Assembly: GCA_029432815.1 (NCBI GenBank)
Contig: JAROBA010000005.1
Coordinates: 1-64,000 of the forward strand
Length of the DNA: 64,000 bases
Source of the DNA: Pontiellaceae bacterium B1224
GTDB lineage: Bacteria > Verrucomicrobiota > Kiritimatiellia > Kiritimatiellales > Pontiellaceae
Direction: 5' to 3'
Made by a program: the position numbers and the translations under genes. The notes beneath the pieces are model-generated. The model did not search any database, was not told the origin of the DNA, and saw nothing but the letters and a program-made list of their open reading frames with translations. Shown here in pieces: positions 17,233-26,900 of this stretch (position 1 is the first letter of the stretch; each line of letters starts with the position of its first letter).

Positions 17233-19107
17233 TTAGCGATTTAATTTTGATTTGCGCCTGGCGCGGCGGCGGTCGGACAGCAGGATGAGGTCTCGCAGGA
17301 TCTGGTCGTCGTCAGCCTCCAGCCACGCCGCTTCAAATTCTTCCGCCTGGGTAATGCGGGCAATTGCGAACAGGGCGCGCAAGTGCGCGTTGCGCTGATC
17401 GACGGAACCCACCAGCACAAACACCGCATGCACCGACGGTGTTTCGTCCGAAAACTTCACGCCCTCCGGCGCGCGTGCGAGGAGCAGCTCAAACTTATCG
17501 GTTCCTTCGATGATGACATGCGAAACAGCCAGAAATGGATTGAGTACGGTGCTGTTTTCCGCTTCGCGCTTTTCAAGCCCCTTAGCCAGATCTTCACCGT
17601 CCATATCCAGTAAAGGTGCGAGTTTTTCGGCAGCATCGGCGAACAGTTTATCTTTCGTGACCGCCTCCTCGTAATGAAGGACCGGCGCGCTCTCGACGAG
17701 TCGGTCAAACTGATCCTGTTTAATGTCGTCACGTTCGCGGATGATTTCTTTCAGCTCTTCTTCCAGTTCACCTTCCGTAAGTTCCCGGTCGGTCAGGCGG
17801 GTGATGAGATGCAGGAGAGCCGATTCCTGATGCATCTGTTTGCGCCCATAAAACCAGAAGATTAAAAACGCGAAGAGAATCAACACCGCACTGATCAGAA
17901 ATGCTTCGATAGCCAGTTCGAAGAGAACAAATGTCAGCCCGAGAACCCCGGCCACCTGCACCCAGGGATAGCCGGGCGCGGTGAAGATCGGACGATAGTT
18001 CTGCAGGCCGCTTTCACGCAATATAACCACGGCAAGGCAGCAGAGCATGTAGCTTAGAATCAGCACGCAGGAAGCCGCCTTAACCAGCAATGACAGCTCC
18101 AGCAGGAGACTCAGCAGTATAAGCCCGCCAGTTATCGCAATCGCAATGACCGGAGTCTGCGTTTTTTTACTGACCCGCCCCAGCGGTTCCGGCAGCAGGT
18201 TGTCGCGCGATAGCGCCAGCAGATAACGCGAAGAGGCCATGATTCCCGCGTTCGCCGTGCTGATAAACGCCAGAATGGCGCAGACACTCATCGCAATAAA
18301 ACCTGCCGACCCGGCAATCGCCCGCCCCCCGTCGGAGAGTGGGATCCGGGATTCATTAAATACGTCGTCTTCCATCACGCCACTGGTAACAAAAATGGTC
18401 AGCGCATAGAGCGCGGTGACGCAGACCAGCGCCAGCCCCAATCCCAGCGGCAGACATTTTCCGGGATTGTCGATCTCTTCGGCGACGCTGGCGATTTTGA
18501 GCAACCCGCCGTAGGAAACGAATACAAAGCCCGCCGTGGAAAAAATACCCGCCGCGCCGTGCGGAACGAACGGCGTCAGCAACTCCGCGTTGATCTTCGG
18601 AATTCCGGCGGCGGCATAGAGCAGCAACAGGATAATCATGCCGAACACCAGAACGGTCTGGAACTGCGCGGCCTGTCGCACGCCCAGTATGTTAAGGACC
18701 ACAAAAAAGACCGTAAGAATCGCCCCGCTCAACAACGCGGGCGCATCAAGAAAGAGCGCGATAAAGGTCGCCATGCCGACAATGGCAAACGCGCTTTTCA
18801 GGGCCAATGCGAACCAGCTGAGAATTCCGGCCACCGAGCCGGTGCCCGCCCCGAAGCCGCGGGTAATAAAAAAATAGTCGCTGCCGGCCTTCGGCATGGC
18901 GGTTGCGAGCTCGGCCAGGCTCAGCGTGGCCGTCGCGGCCAGCAGACCGGCGAAGAGATACGAGAGAATAACACCCGTCCCGGCCTGGGCGTGCGCCATG
19001 CCGGGAAGGATGAACAGTCCGGAACCGATCATGGCTCCGGCGGCCAGAGTAAACACCTGCACTGTGCCCAGTTCTTTTTTCAATTTTTTACCGTTATTGG
19101 ATTTCAT
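17233..19107 (-). CDS. APC-superfamily amino-acid permease fused to a PTS EIIA-like domain
   Basis: A 624-aa protein. Residues 10-420 are a permease of the APC family, with about 12 membrane helices and the GAMIGSGLFILPG motif near the N-terminus. After a charged helical linker (about 425-500) a fructose-type EIIA domain follows, with the phospho-accepting His near 530 (FLAVSHVIIEG). Such fusions occur in PVC bacteria and suggest control of amino-acid uptake by PTS phosphorylation (inference). An AGGAGC site supports the start at 19107; an upstream ATG at 19212 would add 35 residues. The nearest PTS enzyme I is at 35575-37200. Confidence 0.88.
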   Translation of the reverse strand: MKSNNGKKLKKELGTVQVFTLAAGAMIGSGLFILPGMAHAQAGTGVILSYLFAGLLAATATLSLAELATAMPKAGSDYFFITRGFGAGTGSVAGILSWFALALKSAFAIVGMATFIALFLDAPALLSGAILTVFFVVLNILGVRQAAQFQTVLVFGMIILLLLYAAAGIPKINAELLTPFVPHGAAGIFSTAGFVFVSYGGLLKIASVAEEIDNPGKCLPLGLGLALVCVTALYALTIFVTSGVMEDDVFNESRIPLSDGGRAIAGSAGFIAMSVCAILAFISTANAGIMASSRYLLALSRDNLLPEPLGRVSKKTQTPVIAIAITGGLILLSLLLELSLLVKAASCVLILSYMLCCLAVVILRESGLQNYRPIFTAPGYPWVQVAGVLGLTFVLFELAIEAFLISAVLILFAFLIFWFYGRKQMHQESALLHLITRLTDRELTEGELEEELKEIIRERDDIKQDQFDRLVESAPVLHYEEAVTKDKLFADAAEKLAPLLDMDGEDLAKGLEKREAENSTVLNPFLAVSHVIIEGTDKFELLLARAPEGVKFSDETPSVHAVFVLVGSVDQRNAHLRALFAIARITQAEEFEAAWLEADDDQILRDLILLSDRRRARRKSKLNR

Positions 19108-19346
19108 GATATCGCTCCTGTGTTCTTGCAACTCTTCCACTTCCAGTGTTGCCTGCATTGGAACGAACTCTAAATGAAGCGCCCCGAAATCAGCCATCGG
19201 GGATTCCCTCACTTAACTGCCCGTAATCCCTTGGTCGGGAAATGCGAAGCATAAACTGCGGAGCCCCCCGATGGCGGCGGGCGGGTTGCAGGGGCATGCT
19301 GTTCCGTGAACTGAGAGAAAAATAATGAAACGGAAAGGATGAAATC

Positions 19347-19796
19347 ATGAATAGGAAATATGCATCAGCAAAATGGCGGGGTAATCTGGAAAGCGGAGGC
19401 GGAACGATTCAGATGGAGTCGACTTCGGAATACAACGGCTATACGGCCGATTCGCGCTTCGGCCCGGGCAAAGGCAACAGCCCGGAAGAACTGATTGCCG
19501 CGGCACACGCGGCCTGTTTTTCAATGGCACTGGCCCATCTGCTTTCAGAAAAAGTGATGATACCGCAACAGGTCGCGACCACAGCAACGGTGTCGATTGA
19601 AGAAGATGGCGACGGCTTTTCCATCACCTGCAGCGAACTCGTTACACACGTCAACGGCCTCGGGCTGGATGGTGAAAAACTGCAGGCGTATGCCGAGCAG
19701 GCAAAAGACAGCTGCCCGGTCTCGAAAGCCCTCTCGGGGGTTCAGATTACCGTCGAGGCCATACTCGAAAAAACACTGACTCCTGAAGAATACTGA
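19347..19796 (+). CDS. OsmC-family peroxiredoxin
   Basis: A 149-aa protein of the OsmC/Ohr family, which reduces organic hydroperoxides. The two redox cysteines are at Cys57 (HAACFSMAL) and Cys123 (DSCPVSKAL), and Glu48 of SPEELIAAAHA is at the expected place. It matches the OsmC branch by length. An AAAGGAT site precedes the start. It faces the pterin dehydratase gene convergently. Confidence 0.92.
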   Translation: MNRKYASAKWRGNLESGGGTIQMESTSEYNGYTADSRFGPGKGNSPEELIAAAHAACFSMALAHLLSEKVMIPQQVATTATVSIEEDGDGFSITCSELVTHVNGLGLDGEKLQAYAEQAKDSCPVSKALSGVQITVEAILEKTLTPEEY

Positions 19797-19847
19797 ATCC
19801 AAAAAAGCGGGTAGCTACGCAAGATCATAACTATGAATGAGCCACCT

Positions 19848-20177
19848 TTAAAGCTGATCCGCCTTGGCTGCCAGAATAAAATCGTTTTCCGTGAGACCAT
19901 TTACTTTGTGCGTCCAGATGGAGATTTCAACTTTGCCCCAGGTAAGGCATATGGTCGGATGGTGCCCCTCTTCTTCCGCTATTTCGCCCACGCGATTGGT
20001 AAAGTCCAACGCCTGACGAAAATCATCGAAACCGAATTCTTTTTTCAGATGATGTCTGTCAACGACCTGCCATCCATCAGGCAGCTGATTTATTAAATTT
20101 TCCAACTCGGATCCCGCTAGCGGGGCAGCGCCCGTCTCACACGGCTTACATTTTTTCTGATTCAGGTTTTCAGTCAT
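19848..20177 (-). CDS. Pterin-4a-carbinolamine dehydratase
   Basis: A 109-aa protein of the PCD/DCoH family. The signature EGHHPTICLTWGKVEISIWTH (about 74-94) with the catalytic histidines and a FGFDDFRQALDF region is visible. The enzyme recycles 4a-hydroxytetrahydropterin; bacterial stand-alone copies may also act in molybdopterin or folate salvage. The start at 20177 is preceded by CAGGAGACAG, a good ribosome site; an upstream ATG at 20267 is less likely. Confidence 0.9.
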   Translation of the reverse strand: MTENLNQKKCKPCETGAAPLAGSELENLINQLPDGWQVVDRHHLKKEFGFDDFRQALDFTNRVGEIAEEEGHHPTICLTWGKVEISIWTHKVNGLTENDFILAAKADQL

Positions 20178-20405
20178 TTCTGTCTCCTGCTCTCGATTAA
20201 GGTGGAACGAATTATAGCCGTTGCGTCCTGGGCTGGCAATGAGTCGGTGGCGTAGAGCCTGATGCAAAAATCCCTAGATGCCGCCCCGGCAGCGTTGCGA
20301 ACTAAGGAGATTTTCTGTCCAGTTTGAGGGATTGCCCGATACCGCATCTCCTTCCGAAATCCTATGTTCCATACATAAGGCAACCACAACAGAAAGGAGT
20401 TTGCC

Positions 20406-21178
20406 ATGTTGAGACCCATGCACATGTTAAAAGGATACAAGCTCGCAGCCACCGACGGAGAATTCGGTCGGGTGAAGGATTTTCTGTTCGATGAAGAGCA
20501 CTGGACCATTCGCTACATGGTGGCGGATACCGGGCGGTGGATTCCCGACCGGAAAGTACTGATCTCCCCGATTTCACAGGGGAAACCCATTTGGATGAAA
20601 AAATATTTTCGGTATTGCTCTCTAAAGGTAAGGTGGAACAACAACCGGAACTTGATGCAGACGCCCCGGTGTCCCGGCTCTATGAACAGAAGTGGCACGA
20701 GAAATATGAATATCCCTATTATTACGATGCAGGAACATACTTTCCATGGGGATTCGGATTGATCCCCGCAGCCTTGTTCGACAAAAACCGAAAGGATATC
20801 GAACTTGGTGAACCCAGAGAAGTTTCCGATGACCACCATCTGCGTTCGCTCGAAGAGGTTCGCCTTTACAGCGTCATTGCGGGCCGCGATGAAGTCATTG
20901 GAACCGTCGAAGATATGGTCGTTGATGACGAAACATGGACCGTGCGTTACATCATTATCGACACCGGCACATGGCTTGAGAAGCGTCCTATTCTACTGGC
21001 TCCCGCCTGGTGCCAGATGATTGACTGGACGTCAAAATCGATCCGTTTTGACGTCCCGACGGATAAAGTTAAAGCCGCCCCGGTGTTCACCATGGATACA
21101 GCCATTGAACGTTCCTATGAACAGGCGCTGCATGATTTCTACGGAAAGCCCGCCTATTGGTCCGTACCCGGCGCATAA
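20406..21178 (+). pseudogene. Second double PRC-barrel protein, frameshifted
   Basis: A paralogue of the 253-aa protein at 14369. The first frame encodes a PRC barrel up to about 20590 (DFLFDEEHWTIRYMVADTG), then the correct continuation (DEKIFSVLLSKGKVEQ...) lies in the next frame to the stop at 21176-21178. Restoring one G in TGGAT near 20591-20595 (TGGGAT) repairs it. The second barrel keeps WTVRYIIIDTGTWL. Start at 20406; an in-frame downstream ATG at 20418 is also possible. It is either a decaying duplicate or a sequence error. Confidence 0.75.
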
Positions 21179-21381
21179 GAAACTCAGGGGGACACTATAT
21201 GTTACTGGAAAAACCAGTACGGAAAGTATTGCCCTATTATTGTATAGCAGTGTGGCATTATTTTTCAGCTCTGGAGTGATATGGATGGCGTTTCTCCTAC
21301 TCTCCTCCAACCTTAAATATGCCCAAGGGCAAATCTTTCTCTTATTACATTAGTATATTCGTAATGTTTTATTTGAACGGT

Positions 21382-21398
21382 ATACCCCCATAGGGTAT
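21382..21398. promoter_or_regulatory. CsoR-type operator
   Basis: ATACCCC-CAT-AGGGTAT, a 7-bp inverted repeat with a 3-nt centre and pyrimidine-rich C tract, typical of DUF156/CsoR operators. It lies 30-46 bp upstream of the csoR-like start at 21428. The regulator encoded next is the natural candidate to bind it. Confidence 0.75.
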
Positions 21399-21427
21399 CT
21401 ATGAAACTACAACTGCGGAGAATTTAC

Positions 21428-21709
21428 ATGAAGAAACATGAGACTACACATGAAGAAAATAAAAAGCGACTCGCTCGCATTGAAGGGCAAGTCCGCGCCG
21501 TGAACCGTATGATCGACGACGGTGAATACTGCATCGATATCATCACCCAGATTCAGGCCGCGCGCTCGGCGCTGCAATCCGTCAGTAAAATCATCCTCAA
21601 AAAACACCTCAAGCACTGCGTCGCCAACGCACTCATTTCGGACGATGAAAATGCGGTAAACGAAAAGCTCGAAGAAATCATGACCGTTATCAAACGAATG
21701 GAAAAATAG
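21428..21709 (+). CDS. CsoR/FrmR-family metal-sensing repressor
   Basis: A 93-aa all-helical repressor of the CsoR/RcnR/FrmR family (DUF156). The metal ligands expected for a copper sensor are at Cys35, His60 and Cys64 (YCIDII and HLKHC), matching the Cys-His-Cys triad of CsoR. A GGAGAATTT site supports the start at 21428. It is the first gene of the metal-efflux operon and would be relieved from the operator upstream when metal binds. Copper is the best guess from the ligands; other soft metals are possible. Confidence 0.88.
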   Translation: MKKHETTHEENKKRLARIEGQVRAVNRMIDDGEYCIDIITQIQAARSALQSVSKIILKKHLKHCVANALISDDENAVNEKLEEIMTVIKRMEK

Positions 21710-21723
21710 AAAGGAATCTCACT

Positions 21724-22200
21724 ATGAAGAAAAAAACATGTGTCGCTCTGATCACCATCGCGCTTCTCGGCGCGGGCCTCGCCACGTCGCAGGCGGAGGA
21801 AAAAAAGCAGGAGCCGAAAAAACAAATCAACTGTCCCGTCATGCAACACACGCCCATCGACCAGAAGCAGTATGTCGATGTGAAGGGCAAGCGGGTTTAT
21901 ACCTGCTGCAAAGGATGCATCGCGCAGGTTAAAGCCAATCCCGACAAATATATCAAGCGCCTCGAAGACCAGGGCATCGTGCTTGAATTAGCACCGGTTA
22001 AGGAGCAAACGCTGTGTCCGGTGATGGGCGGGAAAATCAACAAAGCCCAATACGCCGACGTAAAAGAAAAACGTATCTACGTCTGCTGCCCCGGTTGCAT
22101 CGACACCATCAAGGCCGCCCCGGATCAATACATTAAAAAAATGGAGACCGAAGGAATAACAATCGTAATCCCTGCTAATGAAGAAACCGTAGATCAATAA
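21724..22200 (+). CDS. Secreted double TRASH-like metal-binding protein
   Basis: A 158-aa exported protein. A signal peptide of about 24 residues (LITIALLGAGLATSQA) is followed by two copies of a TRASH/YHS-like domain at about 36-88 and 96-148. Each has CPVM, about 20 residues, then YTCCKGC or YVCCPGC and a PDxYIKxxE tail. These cysteines suit soft metals. The same domain recurs at the C-terminus of the next gene product. It is probably a periplasmic metal chaperone or sponge feeding the efflux system (inference). Confidence 0.8.
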   Translation: MKKKTCVALITIALLGAGLATSQAEEKKQEPKKQINCPVMQHTPIDQKQYVDVKGKRVYTCCKGCIAQVKANPDKYIKRLEDQGIVLELAPVKEQTLCPVMGGKINKAQYADVKEKRIYVCCPGCIDTIKAAPDQYIKKMETEGITIVIPANEETVDQ

Positions 22201-22240
22201 TAAAATCAGCAATTGCGAAGAAGGTCTAAAGGACGTTGCA

Positions 22241-23830
22241 ATGAATAAACTGAAACCAGCAATCTTTATTATAACACCCCTGATCACGGGCTTCCTCCTT
22301 CGCGGCTGCCTGTTCGCCCCGCCGCTCCCACCCCCAGAAACCTCTTCTCAGGAAACAGAGCTGGAAATCTGGACCTGTTCAATGCACCCGCAAATCCAGC
22401 TTCCAAAGTTTGGAAAATGCCCGATCTGTTTTATGGATCTGATTCCGCTTGAGGCCGGCGGTGATTCCGGCGGCGAACGCGAATTAAGCATCAGTCCCTA
22501 TTCTGCAAAACTGATGGACATCGAAACCACCTTAGTGGAACATCGTTTTGCTGAAGCCGAAATCAGTATGGCTGGAAAAGTGGACTATGATGAAACACGC
22601 CTTTCAACAATTTCTGCATGGGTTCCCGGACGGATAGATCGGCTTTTTGTGGATTACACCGGCATGCCTGTTCAGGAAGGCGATCATCTGGCCGATCTAT
22701 TCAGCCCCGAATTGCTGAACGCGCAAAAAGAACTGCTGCTCGCCATAAGGCAAAGTCCCGAAATGCTTGATTCCGTTCGGGAGCGCTTTCGTCTTTGGGG
22801 GTTTGATGCCGAACAAATCCGACAGCTCGAAGAGCGCGGAGAGGCTAGCGATCATATGACCATTCATGCAACATCCGGCGGAATCGTCATCCATAGAAAT
22901 GCCAGCGAAGGCATGTATGTTGAAATGGGAACCAAACTGTTTACCATTGCGGATCTTTCCCGTGTATGGGTCAAACTCGATGCCTACGAAAGTGATATCC
23001 AGTGGCTTCGCTATGGGAATACGGTTGAGTTCAACGTTGAAGCCTTTCCCGGAGAAACCTTCGAAGGCACGATCTCCTTCATCGATCCGATGATTGATCC
23101 GGCAACCCGCACCGCCAAGGTACGTATCATCGTTGAAAATACAGATAATAAACTTAAACCCGGCATGTTCGTCCGCGCCGTCGCCCGCCCGCAAGTGGCC
23201 GGAGCCGGGCGCGTTATGAATCCCGATCTCGCCGGGAAATGGATCAGCCCGATGCATCCGGAAGTGATTAAAGACGAACCCGGACCCTGCGATGTCTGCG
23301 GCATGCCGCTCGTCACAGCCGAATCGCTTGGCTATGTAGCCGAAGATTCCTCGACAGCCCCCTTGCTCATCCCAGTTACAGCCGCCCTGAAAACCGGTAA
23401 ACGTGCGGTAGTCTACGTCGAAATTCAGGACCAGGAAAAACCGACCTATGAAGGCCGCGAAGTCCTGCTTGGCCCTCGCCTTGGAGATTTCTATGTAATC
23501 GAAAGCGGACTCGAAGAAGGTGAGCGCGTAGTGACCCGCGGCGCGTTCAAGCTCGATGCCGAACTCCAGATCCAGGCCAAACCCAGCATGATGTCTGTGC
23601 CCAGCGAACGGCAGAGCGATCAACCGACCGAGATGAAACCGCAAACCCACTGTCCGGTCATGGGCGGTGAAATCAATAAAACGATCTACACCGACCACAA
23701 CGGCATGCGGATCTACTTCTGCTGCACCGGATGCGATGCGGAATTCAAAGCCGACCCGGAAAAATATATTCAGCAGATGCACGATGAAGGCATCAAACAG
23801 GAGCACGTGGAGCAGAACCATGTTCATTAA
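22241..23830 (+). CDS. CusB-like periplasmic adaptor with metal-binding modules
   Basis: A 529-aa membrane-fusion protein of a heavy-metal RND system. A signal peptide with a lipobox-like cysteine (LRGC, 22-25 or so) is followed by a heavy-metal-binding motif (CSMHPQI ... CPICFMDL). The barrel/hairpin core comes next (ADLFSPELLNAQKELL, ASDHMTIHATSGGIV, VWVKLDAYES, FIDPMIDPATRTAKVRI). A second metal motif (MHPEVI ... CDVCGMPL) lies near 335-360, and a C-terminal TRASH domain with FCCTGC near 470-515. It would receive metal and open the channel between pump and outer-membrane pore. It has more metal modules than a minimal CusB. Confidence 0.9.
   Translation: MNKLKPAIFIITPLITGFLLRGCLFAPPLPPPETSSQETELEIWTCSMHPQIQLPKFGKCPICFMDLIPLEAGGDSGGERELSISPYSAKLMDIETTLVEHRFAEAEISMAGKVDYDETRLSTISAWVPGRIDRLFVDYTGMPVQEGDHLADLFSPELLNAQKELLLAIRQSPEMLDSVRERFRLWGFDAEQIRQLEERGEASDHMTIHATSGGIVIHRNASEGMYVEMGTKLFTIADLSRVWVKLDAYESDIQWLRYGNTVEFNVEAFPGETFEGTISFIDPMIDPATRTAKVRIIVENTDNKLKPGMFVRAVARPQVAGAGRVMNPDLAGKWISPMHPEVIKDEPGPCDVCGMPLVTAESLGYVAEDSSTAPLLIPVTAALKTGKRAVVYVEIQDQEKPTYEGREVLLGPRLGDFYVIESGLEEGERVVTRGAFKLDAELQIQAKPSMMSVPSERQSDQPTEMKPQTHCPVMGGEINKTIYTDHNGMRIYFCCTGCDAEFKADPEKYIQQMHDEGIKQEHVEQNHVH
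22401..22415. repeat. Perfect TTCCAANNNTTGGAA palindrome
   Basis: Perfect site, spacer AGT, in the CusB-like gene. It is read as Leu-Pro-Lys-Phe-Gly-Lys, a third frame compared with other copies. Confidence 0.75.
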
Positions 23831-23908
23831 CCACAGAAAACACGGAACTGCAGAGTTTCTTCCGTATAGTCAGTGGATTCCGTGGTTCCCCATTCATGGA
23901 GAGCGGCC

Positions 23909-26900
23909 ATGAACAAAGATCAAACTCCTGAGCAACGATCCCTTGTTGGACGACTGATCCGCTTCTGTCTGGAAAACAGACTGATTGTGGTGCTCTTCAC
24001 ACTGGCCGTGATCTTCGCCGGGATTCTCGTGGCCCCGTTCGACTGGAAGATCGGCGAGCTCCAGCGCTATCCCGTTTCGGTCGATGCCATTCCAGACATT
24101 GGAGAAAATCAGCAGATTGTTTTCACCGAATGGATGGGGCGCTCGCCACAGGATGTGGAAGACCAGATCGGCTATCCGCTCACCGTTCAACTGCTCGGTA
24201 TTCCCGGGGTTAAAACCGTCCGCAGCTATTCCATGTTCGGCTTTTCGAGCATCTACATCATCTTCAAAGAAAACGTCGAGTTCTACTGGTCGCGCACCCG
24301 CGTGCTCGAAAAACTAAACAGTCTACCCGCCGGCACGCTGCCCGATGGCGTAAAACCGGCGCTCGGCCCCGATGCCACCGCGCTCGGGCAGGTTTTCTGG
24401 TACACACTCGAAGGGCTCGACCTCGCAGGCCGACCGACTGGTGGCTGGGATCAGGAAGAGCTGCGCACCATTCAGGATTGGTACGCGCGCTATTGGTTGC
24501 TCTCCGCTGAAGGCGTTGCCGAAGTGGCCTCCATCGGCGGTTATGTCCGTGAATATCAGATCGACGTGGATCCCGACGCCATGCGCGCTTTCGGCGTTTC
24601 CATCGATGACGTTTATCAGGCGGTTCAAGGGGCCAATATCGATGTCGGCGCCAAAAGTATTGAGGTAAACTCCGTTGAGTATTTCGTGCGCGGTGTTGGA
24701 TTTATCCAATCATTGGAAGATATCGAAAACAGCGTCGTCAAAGTGAACCCGGAAAATGTGCCGGTGCTGATCAAACATGTGGCCGATGTCACGCTCGGCC
24801 CTGCAACACGGCGAGGAGCACTTGATAAAGGCGGCGCCCCCGCAGTCGGCGGTGTGGTGGTGGCGCGTTATGGAGACAATCCGTTACAAGTCATTCAGAA
24901 TGTGAAGGAAAAGATTTCCGTCACCGCGGAAAGTCTGCCGAGAAAAACACTGGACGACGGCACCGTCAGCCAAGTCACGGTGGTTCCGTTCTACGATCGC
25001 ACCGGCCTGATTTATGAAACCCTGAATACCCTCAACGATGCCATTGTGCAGCAGATTCTCATCACCATCATCGTGGTCCTGATTATGGTCATGCACCTGC
25101 GTAGCGGGCTCGTCATCAGCACCATGCTGCCGCTCACCGTTTTGCTCTGTTTCATCGGCATGAAGCTCTTTAATGTGCAGGCCAATATCGTCGCCCTTTC
25201 CGGGATTGCCATCGCCATCGGAACCATCGTTGATATGGGCATTGTGATTTGCGAAAACATTATCCGGCATCTGGAAAAATCCGATCCGGAAGAATCACGG
25301 TTAGAGGTAGTTCATCGTGCCGCCTCCGAAGTCGGGGGCGCGGTACTTACCGCCGTGCTCACTACCGTTATCAGTTTCCTGCCGGTGTTCACGATGATCG
25401 GAGCGGAAGGCAAACTCTTTAAACCGCTCGCCTTCACCAAAACCACCGCGCTTATCGCCTCCATTATCATCGCCCTCACCATCCTGCCGGTGCTTGCACA
25501 CACGTTTTTTGGTTCACAAAATGCAGGACGCTTGCGCTGGAAGCGCCGCACGCACGAAAAGCCGGAAGCAAAGGAAGACCGCTCCTTCGGACGGACGGCT
25601 ATGCGAGACGTCCCTACCGTTCTCACCATCCTCTTAGTCGGCATCTGGCTGACGTTCGCATGGGAACCGCTCGGCGCACAGAAGAGCATACTCCTCAATC
25701 TGGCATTTGTTGCGCTGTTGATTGGGCTCCTGCTGATCTCCTTCAAAGTTTTCCAGCACTTCTATTCCCGCATTCTCGGCTGGTGCCTCGATCACAAACT
25801 GCTGTTCCTGGTGCTCCCCCTTGCGCTCCTGCTCGCCGGCATTGGTTCATGGCGCACGCTCGGCAAAGAGTTCATGCCGAATCTCGACGAAGGTTCCTTC
25901 CTCTGGATGCCGACCACCATGACGCACGCTTCTATCGGCGAAGTGATCGACATTATGGAAAAGCAGGACATCGCCTTTCAGTCCATTCCTGAAATTGAAT
26001 CCGCCGTCGGCAAGCTCGGCCGCGCCGAAACCCCGCTCGATCCAGCCCCGATCTCGATGATCGAAACCGTCATTAACTATAAATCGGAATACACGATCGA
26101 TGAGGATGGGAACAAGGTGCGACAGTGGCGCGACCATATTCGATCGCCCGACGATATCTGGGACGAAATCGTTAAAGCCGCCAGGATACCCGGCACCACC
26201 TCCGCGCCGAAACTGCAGCCAATCGCCGCCCGCATTGTCATGCTGCAAAGTGGTATGCGTGCCCCCATGGGCGTGAAGGTTCAAGGCCCCGACTTGGAAA
26301 CCATTGAACGGGTCGGCCTGGAGATTGAAAAACTGCTTAAAGAAGTCCCTTCGGTTGAACCGGCAGCGGTTATCGCTGACCGCGTGGTCGGCAAGCCATA
26401 CCTCGAAATAGTGCCCGATCGCAAAGCGCTTGCTCGGTACGGCATACCGATCCGTAAATTTCAGGATGTCGTCGAAATTGCTATTGGCGGAAAACAGATC
26501 ACCAGCACGGTCGAAGGACGCGAACGTTTTCCCGTCCGTGTTCGTTATCCCCGCGAGCTGCGCGATAACATCGAAGCGCTTGATCTCATTCTCGTACCGG
26601 GCGCAGGCGGCCAGCAGATCCCCATCACCGAACTCGCCGAAATCCAATACGTTCGCGGCCCGCAGAATATTAAGAGCGAGGATACCTTCCTCGTCGGCTA
26701 CGTCGTGTTCGACAAAAAAGAGGGCCATGCGGAAGTGGACGTGGTGGAAGAAGCGCAGGCCTATTTGAAAGAACACCTCACCGTACCCGCCGGGGTGAGC
26801 TACCGTTTCGCCGGAAGCTATGAAAACCAGCAGCGCGCCGCGAAGACCCTCTCAATGGTATTGCCGATTGCGCTCTTCGCCATCTTCATGCTGATTTATT

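Noticed and set aside
22697-23827. 376-aa open frame on the minus strand
   Set aside because: It is antisense to the CusB-like adaptor, which has all expected motifs.
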